From Thermoanaerobaculia bacterium (lineage in GTDB: Bacteria > Acidobacteriota > Thermoanaerobaculia > Multivoradales > J023), in the NCBI GenBank assembly GCA_030431255.1, contig JAUIJL010000004.1, forward strand, positions 496,001 through 560,000: DNA of 64,000 nt, read 5' to 3'. The translations under genes and the position numbers were made by a program. Each line of letters begins with the position of its first letter. Within the stretch, counting starts at the first letter, position 1. The notes beneath the pieces were generated by a model. That model saw only the letters and a list, made by a program, of their open reading frames with translations. It made no database searches and was not told the DNA's origin. This document shows, one piece after another, positions 7,631 through 15,909 of the stretch.

Positions 7631-9532
7631 TCAGTTGCCCGCGGGAACCTTCCAATACAGCTCATCGACATTCCACAGGGTCGAGTGACCCAATACCGTG
7701 GGTCGAAAGTTGCCGAGACCCGACGCTCCTCCGGTCAACACATGGGGGCTGACCAAGGGGATCATCGGCAAATGCTCCGCCACCAGCTCTTGAGCTCTTC
7801 CGTAGATCCGCTTGCGCTCGGCGACGTCTAAGGTGATCGCTTGAAGAGCCATCAGATCATCCATTTCCCGCTGCCAGCTCGGCATGTCCGCTCCCGCCTT
7901 CAGCCGCCAGAGATGATTGCCCCCACCGGAGGTCAGGACCGGTATCAGGGCGTTGGGATCCGTGTCGCCACTGGTCATGGAGAGCACCACCGCCTCGTAG
8001 TCGAACCGATTGAAGACCCGATCCAGCAGGGCTCTGAATTCCAGCCCTACCACCGTGGCTGCGATCCCCACCTGCCTCAGGTCCTCCTGCACGATCGTGG
8101 CCATGCCCATGCGCGCCTGATTCGAGGAGGTGGTGATGATCGTCAGCTCCACCGGTTGCCCGCCGGCATCGTAGAGCTTATTTCCCCGAGAACGGAAGCC
8201 GGCTTCTGCCAACTCTTTTCCGGCTCGATCAAAGGATTGGGATTTGGCCTGGAGATCCTTCCGAACCCATTGCTGAATACCCGGAGTGACGTGGGTGGCT
8301 AGGGGTTTGGCTCGGTCGGCATAGATCAAGCCGGCGATGCCGTCCCGGTCGATGGCGGCTGAGACGGCCCGACGAAATCGGACATCTCGGAACCACGTCT
8401 GTTTGTGCTCGAGGTCCGACTCAGGTGAGGTCGTGTCGCCCTCCGCGGTGCCGTCTGCCGCGGTGTTGTCGGCCGCGGTGTCTGCCGCAGTGCCCTTTCC
8501 CAAGGTGTTGAGATTGAAGAAGAGAAAGCTGTATTCCAGCCCCGGCCCCAGATCCTTCATGGACTTGCCCGGGAGATCCTGCAAATAGGCGAAGGCCTCG
8601 GTGGTCAAACGATCGACCACGTGCACCTCTCCGGCTTGGAACCGCAAGGCCTGCGCGGTTTGATCGGCAACGAAGACGAAAACCAGCCGATCCAGGAAGG
8701 GCAGGGGGCGGCCGGCGGAGTCGACCTTCCAATAATGTGGATTCCGGCTCAGCACGATCTGCTCGCCGGGCACGTAGGACTCGATTTGAAACGGTCCCAG
8801 CCCGGCGAATTGCTTGGGATCGCTGCCGATTCCCCAAACCTCACCGAATCGCCCCTCCCGATAGGCCTTCTCCAGCAGATGCTTGGGCAAGATGGGCAAG
8901 TTGTCGAAAAGCCGCAGGCCGGCGGCGTTCGGTCGATGAAGCTTGAATCGCAGCCGGTGGGAATCCAGCTTTTCGATCTCAATCGCTTGGCCGCCGGGCA
9001 TCAGAAAATCCCGTTGGGGTGAGCCGATTTCCGGATCCAGCAAGACCTCCAAGGTGAATAACACGTCATCGGCATCGAAGGGCTTACCATCGGAGAATCG
9101 GATGCCCCGGCGTAGGTCGAGAACATATTCCAAGCCGTCGTCGGATCGCTGCCAGCTTTTTGCCAGGGCAGCCACCGGCTTTTGGGTCGATCGATCCACG
9201 TGCACCAAATCCGCCGTGGTTCGATGCAAAATCGTTAGGGAGGGATTGTCGAGGGCAGTGACCGGATTAAACGTGGTCGGCTCCGCCCGTAAAGCCACCA
9301 CCAACCGGCCACCGTGCTCACCCGTCACGGGGCTGACCAAAACGTCGGTCGAAGCCGCTGAAGCTTTTGGGCTGGTTTCCGCGGCAAGCGGAAATCCGAG
9401 ACACCATGCCGCCAAGATCGCAATCCAAAGACCCGAGCTTCCCCAGCCGGCGGTTTTCAGCCTTTGGATCTCCCCTCGGCCTGCGGAGCGATCTAATGGA
9501 TTCGGATCACAATCTATTGGGTTGCCGGTCAT
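7631..9532 (-). CDS. ABC transporter substrate-binding protein, family 5 (oligopeptide/dipeptide type)
   Basis: Extracytoplasmic solute-binding protein of the DppA/OppA class (633 aa). After a short charged N-terminus there is a hydrophobic segment (LWIAILAAWCLGFPLAA, about 35-51) that serves as signal peptide. Typical family sequence follows: LVVALRAEPTTFNPVTALDN, then GLEYVLDLRRGIRFSDGKPF, and SRNPHYWK. An Ala/Thr/Asp insert (TAADTAADNTAADGTAEGD), coded by a repetitive tract near 8440-8495, interrupts the domain. No permease or ATPase genes lie next to it, so it either works with a distant transporter or has another role. It probably shares a transcript with the TPR-CHAT gene 14 bp downstream. 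Confidence 0.88.
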   Translation of the reverse strand: MTGNPIDCDPNPLDRSAGRGEIQRLKTAGWGSSGLWIAILAAWCLGFPLAAETSPKASAASTDVLVSPVTGEHGGRLVVALRAEPTTFNPVTALDNPSLTILHRTTADLVHVDRSTQKPVAALAKSWQRSDDGLEYVLDLRRGIRFSDGKPFDADDVLFTLEVLLDPEIGSPQRDFLMPGGQAIEIEKLDSHRLRFKLHRPNAAGLRLFDNLPILPKHLLEKAYREGRFGEVWGIGSDPKQFAGLGPFQIESYVPGEQIVLSRNPHYWKVDSAGRPLPFLDRLVFVFVADQTAQALRFQAGEVHVVDRLTTEAFAYLQDLPGKSMKDLGPGLEYSFLFFNLNTLGKGTAADTAADNTAADGTAEGDTTSPESDLEHKQTWFRDVRFRRAVSAAIDRDGIAGLIYADRAKPLATHVTPGIQQWVRKDLQAKSQSFDRAGKELAEAGFRSRGNKLYDAGGQPVELTIITTSSNQARMGMATIVQEDLRQVGIAATVVGLEFRALLDRVFNRFDYEAVVLSMTSGDTDPNALIPVLTSGGGNHLWRLKAGADMPSWQREMDDLMALQAITLDVAERKRIYGRAQELVAEHLPMIPLVSPHVLTGGASGLGNFRPTVLGHSTLWNVDELYWKVPAGN

Positions 9533-9736
9533 CCAGTGATCCTCGGCCGAAAGGGTTCTCGATCCGGCGTTTGAAAGGAAACGTTCGAAAAATTCAGTCG
9601 CGAGCGCTGCACCGGTGGATCTCCTAGGCGCCGAAAACAGGGTGGGGGTCTCGATGTCGGCTTTTGAGAATCTTAGCAGCCCACAGCGGTGGTCTCGGAG
9701 ACTCGATGCTCGCGATTTGCTGAAAAGCCGTGCCCT

Positions 9737-11293
9737 TCAATCTGCAAGCACACAGATCTGATTCCACAATCTCCCTCGAATCGGCTCCTCTTCCTCACCC
9801 GTCGGCAAGGTCCGCTCGCGCATGACATACATGCCGATGGAGGCGAGCCGATGGTCCCCTTGGGCGTCACGATTCCAAGTCCGGCAGAGGTATTCGCCGA
9901 GCATGCGACGGTGGACCCCGTTCTGGGGATCATCGAGGCTCATGAGATATTTCTTCCAGCGCTCATTGCCCAAGGCTTGAGACGGATTGGTCGGTTTGTC
10001 AAAGGTCACGGATTCAGGATTCATCGGGTTTGAGCGGGCGTCGACCACGTCTCCATTGACCAACTGACCTTCGAAGACGAACCATCCGTCCTCCGTGGCG
10101 GGAAAAGGAGCGAAGAGATTCCAGATCTGCCCCAAACGCAAGAAGTCGCCGACAAGATTGGCCGATTCGGGGAAGACCGGCTCCCAACGCTCGAAATTCA
10201 CGGTCCGGAGGTTCCACAAGCCAACGTAGACCAGCAGCACCAGCGCCAGACTCTGAGCCGCCCATCCGCCGGCTCTTGCCAACTTCCCCCGAGGCTTCCA
10301 TCGGCTCGACCGAGATCCTGATCCACTCGACCCTCGCCCGCCCCAGGCGAAGGACATCCTCCGCAGCCAGGCCCCCAACGCTACTCCGCGGTAGCGGGGC
10401 CACCATTCCTCCCAGAACCGCGCGGGGATGAACATGCACCAACCGGCCGCACACACAAAAGGGAAAATTCCCAAATAAAGCGCTGGGGCCAGACCGAATA
10501 AGTGGAAACCCGCAAAGAGCACCACCGCAAACATTTGCAGGAACGGGGTCAGGACGGGCAGGAAGACCAAGGCGGGGCCGACCGTTTCCAGGACCATGGT
10601 GGCGAAGGTAGCGGCTTGAAGCAGGTCCGGCCATTGGGTGAGGAAGCGGCCGAACGGTGTCACCAATTGATCGAGACGCAGGGCCATGAGAACGGCTGTG
10701 CCCTCTTCGACCCACACTGGGTGCCATTTGAGCGCGGCGGAGAACCAATACATCCCACATAGCTGCAATTTCAGCGCTAGGCTGCCGACGCTGACCACCC
10801 ACGGATCTCGGTCGATGGGCGGCTGTAACCGGGAATCCCAAGAAGCGGCCCGTCCCCAGGGAACGAACATTCCCCAGAAAAGCAGCATTCGCAACAAGAG
10901 ATCGCCCCCGTGCAGCACGAGGGGATTGCGGACATGCAACGAAGCCACCATCAGCCAGCACACGAAGGCCGCGACACGGGTGTGGCGCCCCACCAACAGG
11001 GAGATGGCAGCGACTAGGCTCAGGGCGAAGAGCAGCCCTTGAACCCACCAAATGCCACTCGAAAAATGGATGGAGAAATTGAACGCATCTTCATTCCAAG
11101 CCAGCAGACCGACACGGGGTAGAACCCCTGTGTCGGAATAGAAGGCTTCCAGATCTCGTAAGCGGGCGAGCAGGTCATAGATGAGCACAGCCGCCAAACC
11201 CATGCGCAGAGCCGCCAAGGAGCGCACATCGATGCCGACGAGCTGCCGCCAGACCGAACCCGACGATCCTGTGCCGGCGGCGACGGGGCTCAT
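9737..11293 (-). CDS. HTTM-domain polytopic membrane protein (vitamin K-dependent gamma-carboxylase-like)
   Basis: 518-aa membrane protein with an HTTM domain, the membrane module shared with vitamin K-dependent gamma-carboxylase. Recognisable features are the N-terminal LAALRMGLAAVLIYDLLARLRDL, the GVLPR turn, and several hydrophobic helices with LHVRNPLVLHGGD. The C-terminal ~150 residues (after a last hydrophobic segment near LALVLLVYVGLWNL) are soluble and include WNLFAPFPATEDGWFV, common in this family. The ATG at 11293 overlaps the upstream stop as ATGA, so the two genes are translationally coupled; a start at 11347 would lie inside the upstream gene. The enzymatic activity of bacterial HTTM proteins is mostly unknown. 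Confidence 0.85.
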   Translation of the reverse strand: MSPVAAGTGSSGSVWRQLVGIDVRSLAALRMGLAAVLIYDLLARLRDLEAFYSDTGVLPRVGLLAWNEDAFNFSIHFSSGIWWVQGLLFALSLVAAISLLVGRHTRVAAFVCWLMVASLHVRNPLVLHGGDLLLRMLLFWGMFVPWGRAASWDSRLQPPIDRDPWVVSVGSLALKLQLCGMYWFSAALKWHPVWVEEGTAVLMALRLDQLVTPFGRFLTQWPDLLQAATFATMVLETVGPALVFLPVLTPFLQMFAVVLFAGFHLFGLAPALYLGIFPFVCAAGWCMFIPARFWEEWWPRYRGVALGAWLRRMSFAWGGRGSSGSGSRSSRWKPRGKLARAGGWAAQSLALVLLVYVGLWNLRTVNFERWEPVFPESANLVGDFLRLGQIWNLFAPFPATEDGWFVFEGQLVNGDVVDARSNPMNPESVTFDKPTNPSQALGNERWKKYLMSLDDPQNGVHRRMLGEYLCRTWNRDAQGDHRLASIGMYVMRERTLPTGEEEEPIRGRLWNQICVLAD

Positions 11294-11643
11294 GAGCCCG
11301 ACGAATCCAGCACTTCGATGTGGGTCACGTTCAAGGGCGTGCCCCATCTGCGGCCTTTGGTGTCGGAGGGATCGCCGAGCTCACCGCTGAACCGCACTCT
11401 TAGACCGTCGCTTCGGAAGGCGTCCGCCAAGGGCTCGGTAGGTGCATAGCGGGTCCCCGGATCGTCGTCCGGCACCAAGCCGAAGCCGAAGCTACCCACC
11501 TTGACCACCGTCCCTTTGACGTTGTCGATCCGAGCTTCCTCCGACTCGGCCGTAGCGCCCAGCGCCGGGTGGATCCACAGCGCCAAACCGATCGCGACCA
11601 GACACCTCAACCACCTCAACGCCCAAGGGCTTTGACCCACCAT
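11290..11643 (-). CDS. Small secreted protein of unknown function coupled to HTTM gene
   Basis: 117-aa protein with a signal peptide (WLRCLVAIGLALWIHPALGA, about residues 11-30). The mature part is a small beta-rich domain (GTVVKVGSFGFGLVPDDD, then LRVRFSGEL and LNVTHIEVL), similar in layout to OB-like periplasmic proteins. I do not recognise a named family. AGGGGG lies 9 nt before the ATG. Its stop overlaps the start of the HTTM gene (ATGA), which suggests the two products act together in the envelope. Confidence 0.75.
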   Translation of the reverse strand: MVGQSPWALRWLRCLVAIGLALWIHPALGATAESEEARIDNVKGTVVKVGSFGFGLVPDDDPGTRYAPTEPLADAFRSDGLRVRFSGELGDPSDTKGRRWGTPLNVTHIEVLDSSGS

Positions 11644-11732
11644 ATGAGCTACCCCCTAGAACCTGCTAAGGCCTCATTCTTTGCAGATGAGCCGATTTTT
11701 ACGGCGATAGACCCATGATCACGGTAGATCTG

Positions 11733-11819
11733 GCGTAGGGGCGGGGCTTGTCCCCGCCCGTGAGGCGCGGCAATGCCGGCCTACGCAGACGCGGTTGGGG
11801 GCAAGCCCCAACCCTACGC
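11733..11819. repeat. Large imperfect inverted repeat (intergenic palindromic element)
   Basis: The left arm starts GCGTAGGG at 11733 and continues as a GGGGCTTGtCCCC palindrome. The right arm ends CCCTACGC at 11819 and contains a GGGGgCAAGCCCC palindrome. The two arms are near-complementary over about 26 bp and enclose a short centre. This is the form of the small dispersed palindromic elements common in intergenic regions of GC-rich bacteria. Confidence 0.6.
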
Positions 11820-11842
11820 GCGGTAGGTCTTCACACCAAAAA

Positions 11843-11876
11843 CGAAAAGGGGGGCGCCGGAACGCCCCCGTTTTCG
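11843..11876 (-). terminator. Strong hairpin terminator after the M43 metalloprotease gene
   Basis: Arms 11843-11856 (CGAAAAGGGGGGCG) and 11863-11876 pair over 14 bp with one mismatch around a 6-nt loop. The A-rich flank at 11837-11848 becomes a T tract on the minus strand, as expected for a terminator of the leftward metalloprotease transcript. Confidence 0.75.
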
Positions 11877-11916
11877 CGCGACCTATGTTATCTCGGCCGC
11901 GATATCTAGGCCGAGA

Positions 11917-12900
11917 TCACAGCAACGGACGGTAGGTCTGGACCTGCGCGTGCATGCGCAGCATTTGACCCGTGCTGAAGGTATTCATGCAGTCGTCGTC
12001 GGTGTAGTCCATGAAGTTGGTGATCGGGTCGAGGCCCGGGTCACGGCGGCAGGAGTCACGGCCGGTGGGGCAACCGTAGGCGGCGCTCTTCTCGGCCGGA
12101 GTGTCGTCAACCTGATCGCCTTGGCCGTTACAGCCACCTTGAAAGGTGTGGTAAAGGCCGAGCCAGTGGCCGACTTCATGGGTGCCGGTGTCGCCTTCGT
12201 TGTAGGGCGCGGCGCTACCGCCGGGCAAGGACTCGTCGAGCAAGACCACACCATCGTCATCCGGATTGCCGTTCAAGGACGAGGGGAAGGTCGCCCAGCC
12301 GAGCAGGCCACCGCTCAGGTTGGCGGTGTAGACGTTGAGGTGGGTGTGAGGATCGATGTTGAGGGCGGCTTTCGCGTCGCGCTCGGCGGCGGTGTTGTAG
12401 CCCATGTTGTACCAGGAAGCGTTGTCGGTGTAGTCGACACTGGCCAGGGTGAAGGAAAAGCCGGTACCGGAGAACGCTTGGTTCAAGACGTTCATCTGAC
12501 CGTTGATGTCACCGCTGCTCAGATAGCCGCTGTTTCCGTCGTGCAATACGTGGAAGGCCACGGGGATGGAGACATTCGCGGGGGGATTGCCGCCACCGCC
12601 GCCACCGCCGCCACCACCGCCGTTGCTGCCGCCGCCGTTACCGTTGCCGTTCTTGGCTTTGGAAACACCGAGGCGGGTGAGCGAATCCATGGCAAACGCG
12701 ATGTCGAGCTCGACCCGCTCCATCTCTTCGGCGCTGAGGTCCCGTTGGCCACAACGCAAGTTGTGGAATTGCACATGATCCCGGAAGGCCTGCTCGTTCA
12801 CGAAGGTCTGCCCGTTGTGCTTGAACTCGCCTTGACCTGCGCCGGCGAGGGCAGGAATGAGCAACGCGAGCACCGAAAGTGCCATCACAACACGTTTCAT
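11917..12900 (-). CDS. Secreted M43-type (pappalysin/cytophagalysin) zinc metalloprotease
   Basis: 327-aa exported metallopeptidase. The signal peptide covers about residues 1-21 ([18 protein letters not shown]). A ~70-residue pro-region-like segment is joined by a long Gly/Asn/Ser linker (about 84-106) to the catalytic domain. The extended zinc site [11 protein letters not shown] has ligands His241, His245 and His251 with catalytic Glu242. The Met-turn is in [12 protein letters not shown], and paired cysteines ([16 protein letters not shown]) are typical of M43B enzymes. AAGGAG lies 8 nt before the ATG. It follows the sigma-factor pair on the same strand but is separated from it by hairpins, so it is probably its own transcription unit. 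Confidence 0.92.
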   Translation of the reverse strand: MKRVVMALSVLALLIPALAGAGQGEFKHNGQTFVNEQAFRDHVQFHNLRCGQRDLSAEEMERVELDIAFAMDSLTRLGVSKAKNGNGNGGGSNGGGGGGGGGGGNPPANVSIPVAFHVLHDGNSGYLSSGDINGQMNVLNQAFSGTGFSFTLASVDYTDNASWYNMGYNTAAERDAKAALNIDPHTHLNVYTANLSGGLLGWATFPSSLNGNPDDDGVVLLDESLPGGSAAPYNEGDTGTHEVGHWLGLYHTFQGGCNGQGDQVDDTPAEKSAAYGCPTGRDSCRRDPGLDPITNFMDYTDDDCMNTFSTGQMLRMHAQVQTYRPLL

Positions 12901-13008
12901 TGGAAAACTCCTTTAGGGGGTTGCCGGAATTCACGGCGAAAAGCCGGAAAGAGCCGGAATAAGCTGATCACTTGCTCATATAGAGACCGCGCCGCCGAAA
13001 AAAATATA

Positions 13009-13046
13009 GCCGTAGCAACTTTTTTCGAAAAAAAAGCTCCTACGGC
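13009..13046 (-). terminator. Hairpin with T-rich stem between the sigma-partner and metalloprotease genes
   Basis: GCCGTAG at 13009-13015 pairs with CTACGGC at 13040-13046, and the inner tracts (CTTTTTT and AAAAAAAAG) extend the stem across a small internal loop. It can act as a terminator for the leftward gene ending at 13122 or shape the leader of the metalloprotease mRNA. Confidence 0.5.
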
Positions 13047-13060
13047 CATGGATTGTGGAG

Positions 13061-13084
13061 TTTTGGTCGCCTTGGGCGACAAAA
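13061..13084 (-). terminator. Hairpin terminator after the sigma-factor partner gene
   Basis: TTTTGgTCGCC (13061-13071) pairs with GGCGACAAAA (13075-13084) apart from one bulged G. The outer A/T pairs give a U tract on the minus strand. A second small hairpin (TCGCT ttc AGCGA) lies just before it on the transcript. Confidence 0.55.
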
Positions 13085-13121
13085 CCGGGTCGCTTTCAGC
13101 GACAAGACCGGTCCGGTCTAA

Positions 13122-13775
13122 CTAGCTGACTGGAATCTCGATGTGCAGCGTCTCTTCGACCAAGAATTGGAGCTTGGTCGGCGTCTGTTGGAGGTCTTGG
13201 GAATGGAGCTCACCGAGCTCGTCACAGACCACCGACGCCAACAAGTCGTCGTCTTTGAGCAGCAGCACCGGAATTCCGCCCTGCTGGGATCCTGGGTCGG
13301 TCTTCTGTCGAGAAGAACGACCTAGGGGTTGTCCATCCTGCCGGGCCACTTGGCCGTCGAGCCGGCAGCCCTTGGGGTCTAGGCTCTCGATGCGAATGTC
13401 AAAGACGTAGTCTTCCGCCGAGTACACGGAATGGCGTACGGCAGAGGTGGCGCCACGAACTCCAACCGGAGCCGGTTGATGGCCAAAGGTGAGCTCGGCC
13501 ACCAATCTGCGAACGGCGGCGAGACCGGTCTCGGCAGGGGCGGGCAGATGCATCCGGCCCATGGCCTTAACGATCCTGGTCACGTCGAGCTCGTCGGCAA
13601 TCTCTTGCTCGATATCACGACGACCTAAAGCGGCGACGCTTCGCCACAGGTCGATTTCTTTCTTGTCTCGATTAGAACCCGAAGCGAGCCTTTGCAGAAT
13701 CTCCGACTCCGTGTCGGGATCCGCGACTCCGCGGGCGAAATCCAGCCAGGCGATTTCTCTATCTTGTTTCTTCAT
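13122..13775 (-). CDS. Hypothetical protein paired with ECF sigma factor
   Basis: 217-aa protein without signal peptide or membrane helix. The N-terminal half is helical (AWLDFARGVADPDTES, then LWRSVAALGRRDIEQEIADEL). The C-terminal half is beta-rich (YVFDIRIESLDPKGCRLDGQ, then VLLLKDDDLLASVVCDELG and KLQFLVEETLHIEIP). I do not recognise the family. The ATG at 13775 has GGGGG 5 nt upstream; the in-frame extension to 13877 lacks a ribosome site. It lies 138 bp downstream of the ECF sigma gene on the same strand, the usual position for an anti-sigma or sigma-controlled partner, but no zinc-binding anti-sigma motif is visible. Confidence 0.7.
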   Translation of the reverse strand: MKKQDREIAWLDFARGVADPDTESEILQRLASGSNRDKKEIDLWRSVAALGRRDIEQEIADELDVTRIVKAMGRMHLPAPAETGLAAVRRLVAELTFGHQPAPVGVRGATSAVRHSVYSAEDYVFDIRIESLDPKGCRLDGQVARQDGQPLGRSSRQKTDPGSQQGGIPVLLLKDDDLLASVVCDELGELHSQDLQQTPTKLQFLVEETLHIEIPVS

Positions 13776-13913
13776 GAAACCCCCTTTTGCGACGGCCCGT
13801 AGCCGGCGCTTCCTCATACACCCTAATAGAGGCACGAGGGGCTTGCAGAAATATAGGCATCGTGCTTTTTTTTGCAAACGTCTCTTCTGAAGTGCTCTTT
13901 TGAGGGTTGAGAC

Positions 13914-14483
13914 TCATCGATCCAGGCCTTTCTCGCCGAGAGCTTTGCGCAGCTTTTGCAGACAGCGCCCGCGGATAAAGCCGATCGAGCCGGTGGCTAA
14001 ACCCAATATCTCGGCGACCTCGTTGTACGGCTTCGGAGGGATATCGAAGAACAACAGCTGGATCATTTCCTGGCAGCGCTCGGGCAGCTCGAAGATCGCT
14101 TCACGGATGAGCTGCTGATTTTCCAGCTCCTCGACGAAATCCGGAAAGACCTCCTCGTCGGGTATCTCTTCGGACTCCACCCAGGACGGGCCCCTTTGCC
14201 GATTGCGCAGCCATTGACGGCAGCGATTGAGCGTAAGAGAGGTCAGCCAAGCCTTGAAGGCCTCTTGCTTCCGCAAGGTGCTCAGGGACTTACAGGCGTC
14301 GAACCACACGGATTGAAAAACATCTGCGGCATCATCTTGGGGGATGCCGAAATCCAGGATGATGGCGAAAACCAGCTTCCTGAATTTGTCGACCAGGGCG
14401 TCCCAAGCTTGGGTATTTCCCTGGAGACATGCCTCGACCAACCGTCCGTCGGGCCAGCTTGGATTTGGTGTCTTGGTCAACAA
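13914..14483 (-). CDS. ECF-type RNA polymerase sigma factor
   Basis: 189-aa sigma-70 family protein with only regions 2 and 4, as in extracytoplasmic-function sigma factors. Region 2 includes FRKLVFAIILDFGIPQDDA, DVFQSVWFDACKSL and AFKAWLTSLTLNRCRQWLR. Region 4 includes AIFELPERCQEMIQLLFF and a helix-turn-helix at about 155-180 (PYNEVAEILGLATGSIGF). The linker is acidic. It would direct RNA polymerase to a small regulon, plausibly including its neighbour at 13122 and perhaps the nearby peptidases; this is inference. Confidence 0.92.
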   Translation of the reverse strand: MLTKTPNPSWPDGRLVEACLQGNTQAWDALVDKFRKLVFAIILDFGIPQDDAADVFQSVWFDACKSLSTLRKQEAFKAWLTSLTLNRCRQWLRNRQRGPSWVESEEIPDEEVFPDFVEELENQQLIREAIFELPERCQEMIQLLFFDIPPKPYNEVAEILGLATGSIGFIRGRCLQKLRKALGEKGLDR

Positions 14484-14626
14484 TTCACCCTCTATTCAGC
14501 CGCCGAGACGGCCTGATGCAAGGGCAACACAGCCCAGATCGTGCTCGAAGGGGATCACATTATTCTCCCCGGAATCGGCGAATCATAACCCGGTCCGACC
14601 GATAGGCCAGCGGACTAGGCAAGAAA

Positions 14627-14656
14627 AAACCCCGAAGCTGTGGGGCTTCGGGGTTT
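14627..14656 (-). terminator. Rho-independent terminator of the lolA-tgt-yajC-secDF operon
   Basis: A perfect 12-bp stem forms between AAACCCCGAAGC (14627-14638) and GCTTCGGGGTTT (14645-14656), with a 6-nt loop. The A run at 14623-14629 reads as a U tract on the minus strand, 33 bp after the secF stop. Confidence 0.88.
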
Positions 14657-14688
14657 GAAAGCTGCGGGTCGTTTAGAGGCCTTGTGGA

Positions 14689-15873
14689 TCAAGCCTGCTG
14701 AGCGACCGGAGCCTTATCTGCGGACTTACTGCCGCGCCACTGCTCCCAGAGCAAAGCGAACGGGCTGGCCACGAAGATAGACGAGTAGGTACCGATGATC
14801 ACACCGACCATCAATACGAAGGCGAATCCGCGCAGCACCTCACCACCCGCAAAGAACAAACACGCGACCACCAACAACGTCGTGCCGGAGGTCAGGATCG
14901 TTCGGGAGAGGGTTTGGTTGATGCTCAGATCCATCACCTCTTCCATGGGCTTCCGGCGATAGCGACGCATGTTCTCGCGCACGCGGTCGAAAATGACCAC
15001 CGTGTCGTTCACGGAGTAACCGACCAAGGTCAGAAACGCGGCGATGGTGGAGAGGTTGAACTCGTAGTTGAGAATGGCGAAGAGGCCGACGGTGATCAGG
15101 AAATCGTGGAATACCGCGACCAGCGCACCGATACCGAAACGCAGCTCAAAGCGGAACCAGATGTAGGCCAACATGCCCAAGAGGGACATGATCACCGCCA
15201 GATAACCCTTGGTCCGCAGCTCGGAGCCGATTTGCGGACCGACGTTCTCGCTCGACAAGACCTGGAAGGCGCCGAGCCCCGCATTGCTCTCGAGGAATTG
15301 CGCCGTGGCAGGGGTGACCTCGTCCAGCGAGGTCACCTGATCGAGGCTCTTGAAGAGCTTCAGCTCTTGCCGCTTGGACACGATGGCGTCGGCCACTGCC
15401 TCGTAATGGTTCCGAGCGGCGTCCGCGTCGGCCGCCATGCCATCGGGATCCGCCTGGATCAGCAGATCGGCGATGGTTTCGCGTCCGCGTTGGTTGAGAT
15501 CGGTTCTATTGCCGAGGTCACCGTTCAGCTGGGCATTCAAAGCCGCCAACACCTCGGCGGCAGTGCCCTCTTCGCTGTCCTCTTTGACCGGCGTTTTGAT
15601 CAAGATCTCGTGCTCTTCGGGCGCGCCGTACTGTTGAATCAGCGCCTCCCGCAAGCCGGCCTCGGTCAGTGAGTTGCGCACGTCGTCGGTGGTTTGATCC
15701 GCGTCGCGGAGCTTGAGGGTGAGCTGGGTGCCACCGACGAAGTCGATGCCGAAGTTCAGCCCCCCGAGGAACATCAGCTCGGCGACCGCAATCACCAACA
15801 GGGATAGGGACAGCCAGACGAATACCTTGCGGTATTTCAAGAACTGGATGTGGGTATTGGTAAAAAACTGCAT
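14689..15873 (-). CDS. secF: Protein translocase subunit SecF
   Basis: Inner-membrane accessory subunit of the Sec translocon that with SecD uses the proton-motive force to finish protein export. It has one N-terminal membrane helix, the signature GLNFGIDFVGGTQL, a periplasmic P1-like domain of roughly 170 residues, then five C-terminal helices containing ALVAVFHDFLITVGLFA and VGYSVNDTVVIFDRVREN. The length of 394 aa is slightly above the usual ~310 because of a longer periplasmic loop. It lies 36 bp after secD in the same operon, and a strong terminator follows. Confidence 0.97.
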   Translation of the reverse strand: MQFFTNTHIQFLKYRKVFVWLSLSLLVIAVAELMFLGGLNFGIDFVGGTQLTLKLRDADQTTDDVRNSLTEAGLREALIQQYGAPEEHEILIKTPVKEDSEEGTAAEVLAALNAQLNGDLGNRTDLNQRGRETIADLLIQADPDGMAADADAARNHYEAVADAIVSKRQELKLFKSLDQVTSLDEVTPATAQFLESNAGLGAFQVLSSENVGPQIGSELRTKGYLAVIMSLLGMLAYIWFRFELRFGIGALVAVFHDFLITVGLFAILNYEFNLSTIAAFLTLVGYSVNDTVVIFDRVRENMRRYRRKPMEEVMDLSINQTLSRTILTSGTTLLVVACLFFAGGEVLRGFAFVLMVGVIIGTYSSIFVASPFALLWEQWRGSKSADKAPVAQQA

Positions 15874-15909
15874 GTTCAGATCCTCGTTGCAGAGTCTCGA
15901 TGGGCGGTG

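Noticed and set aside
11950-13125. Long plus-strand frame opposite the M43 metalloprotease
   Set aside because: Valine/glycine-rich antisense translation created by GC-rich codon bias; the minus strand has a clear signal peptide, HExxH site and ribosome site.
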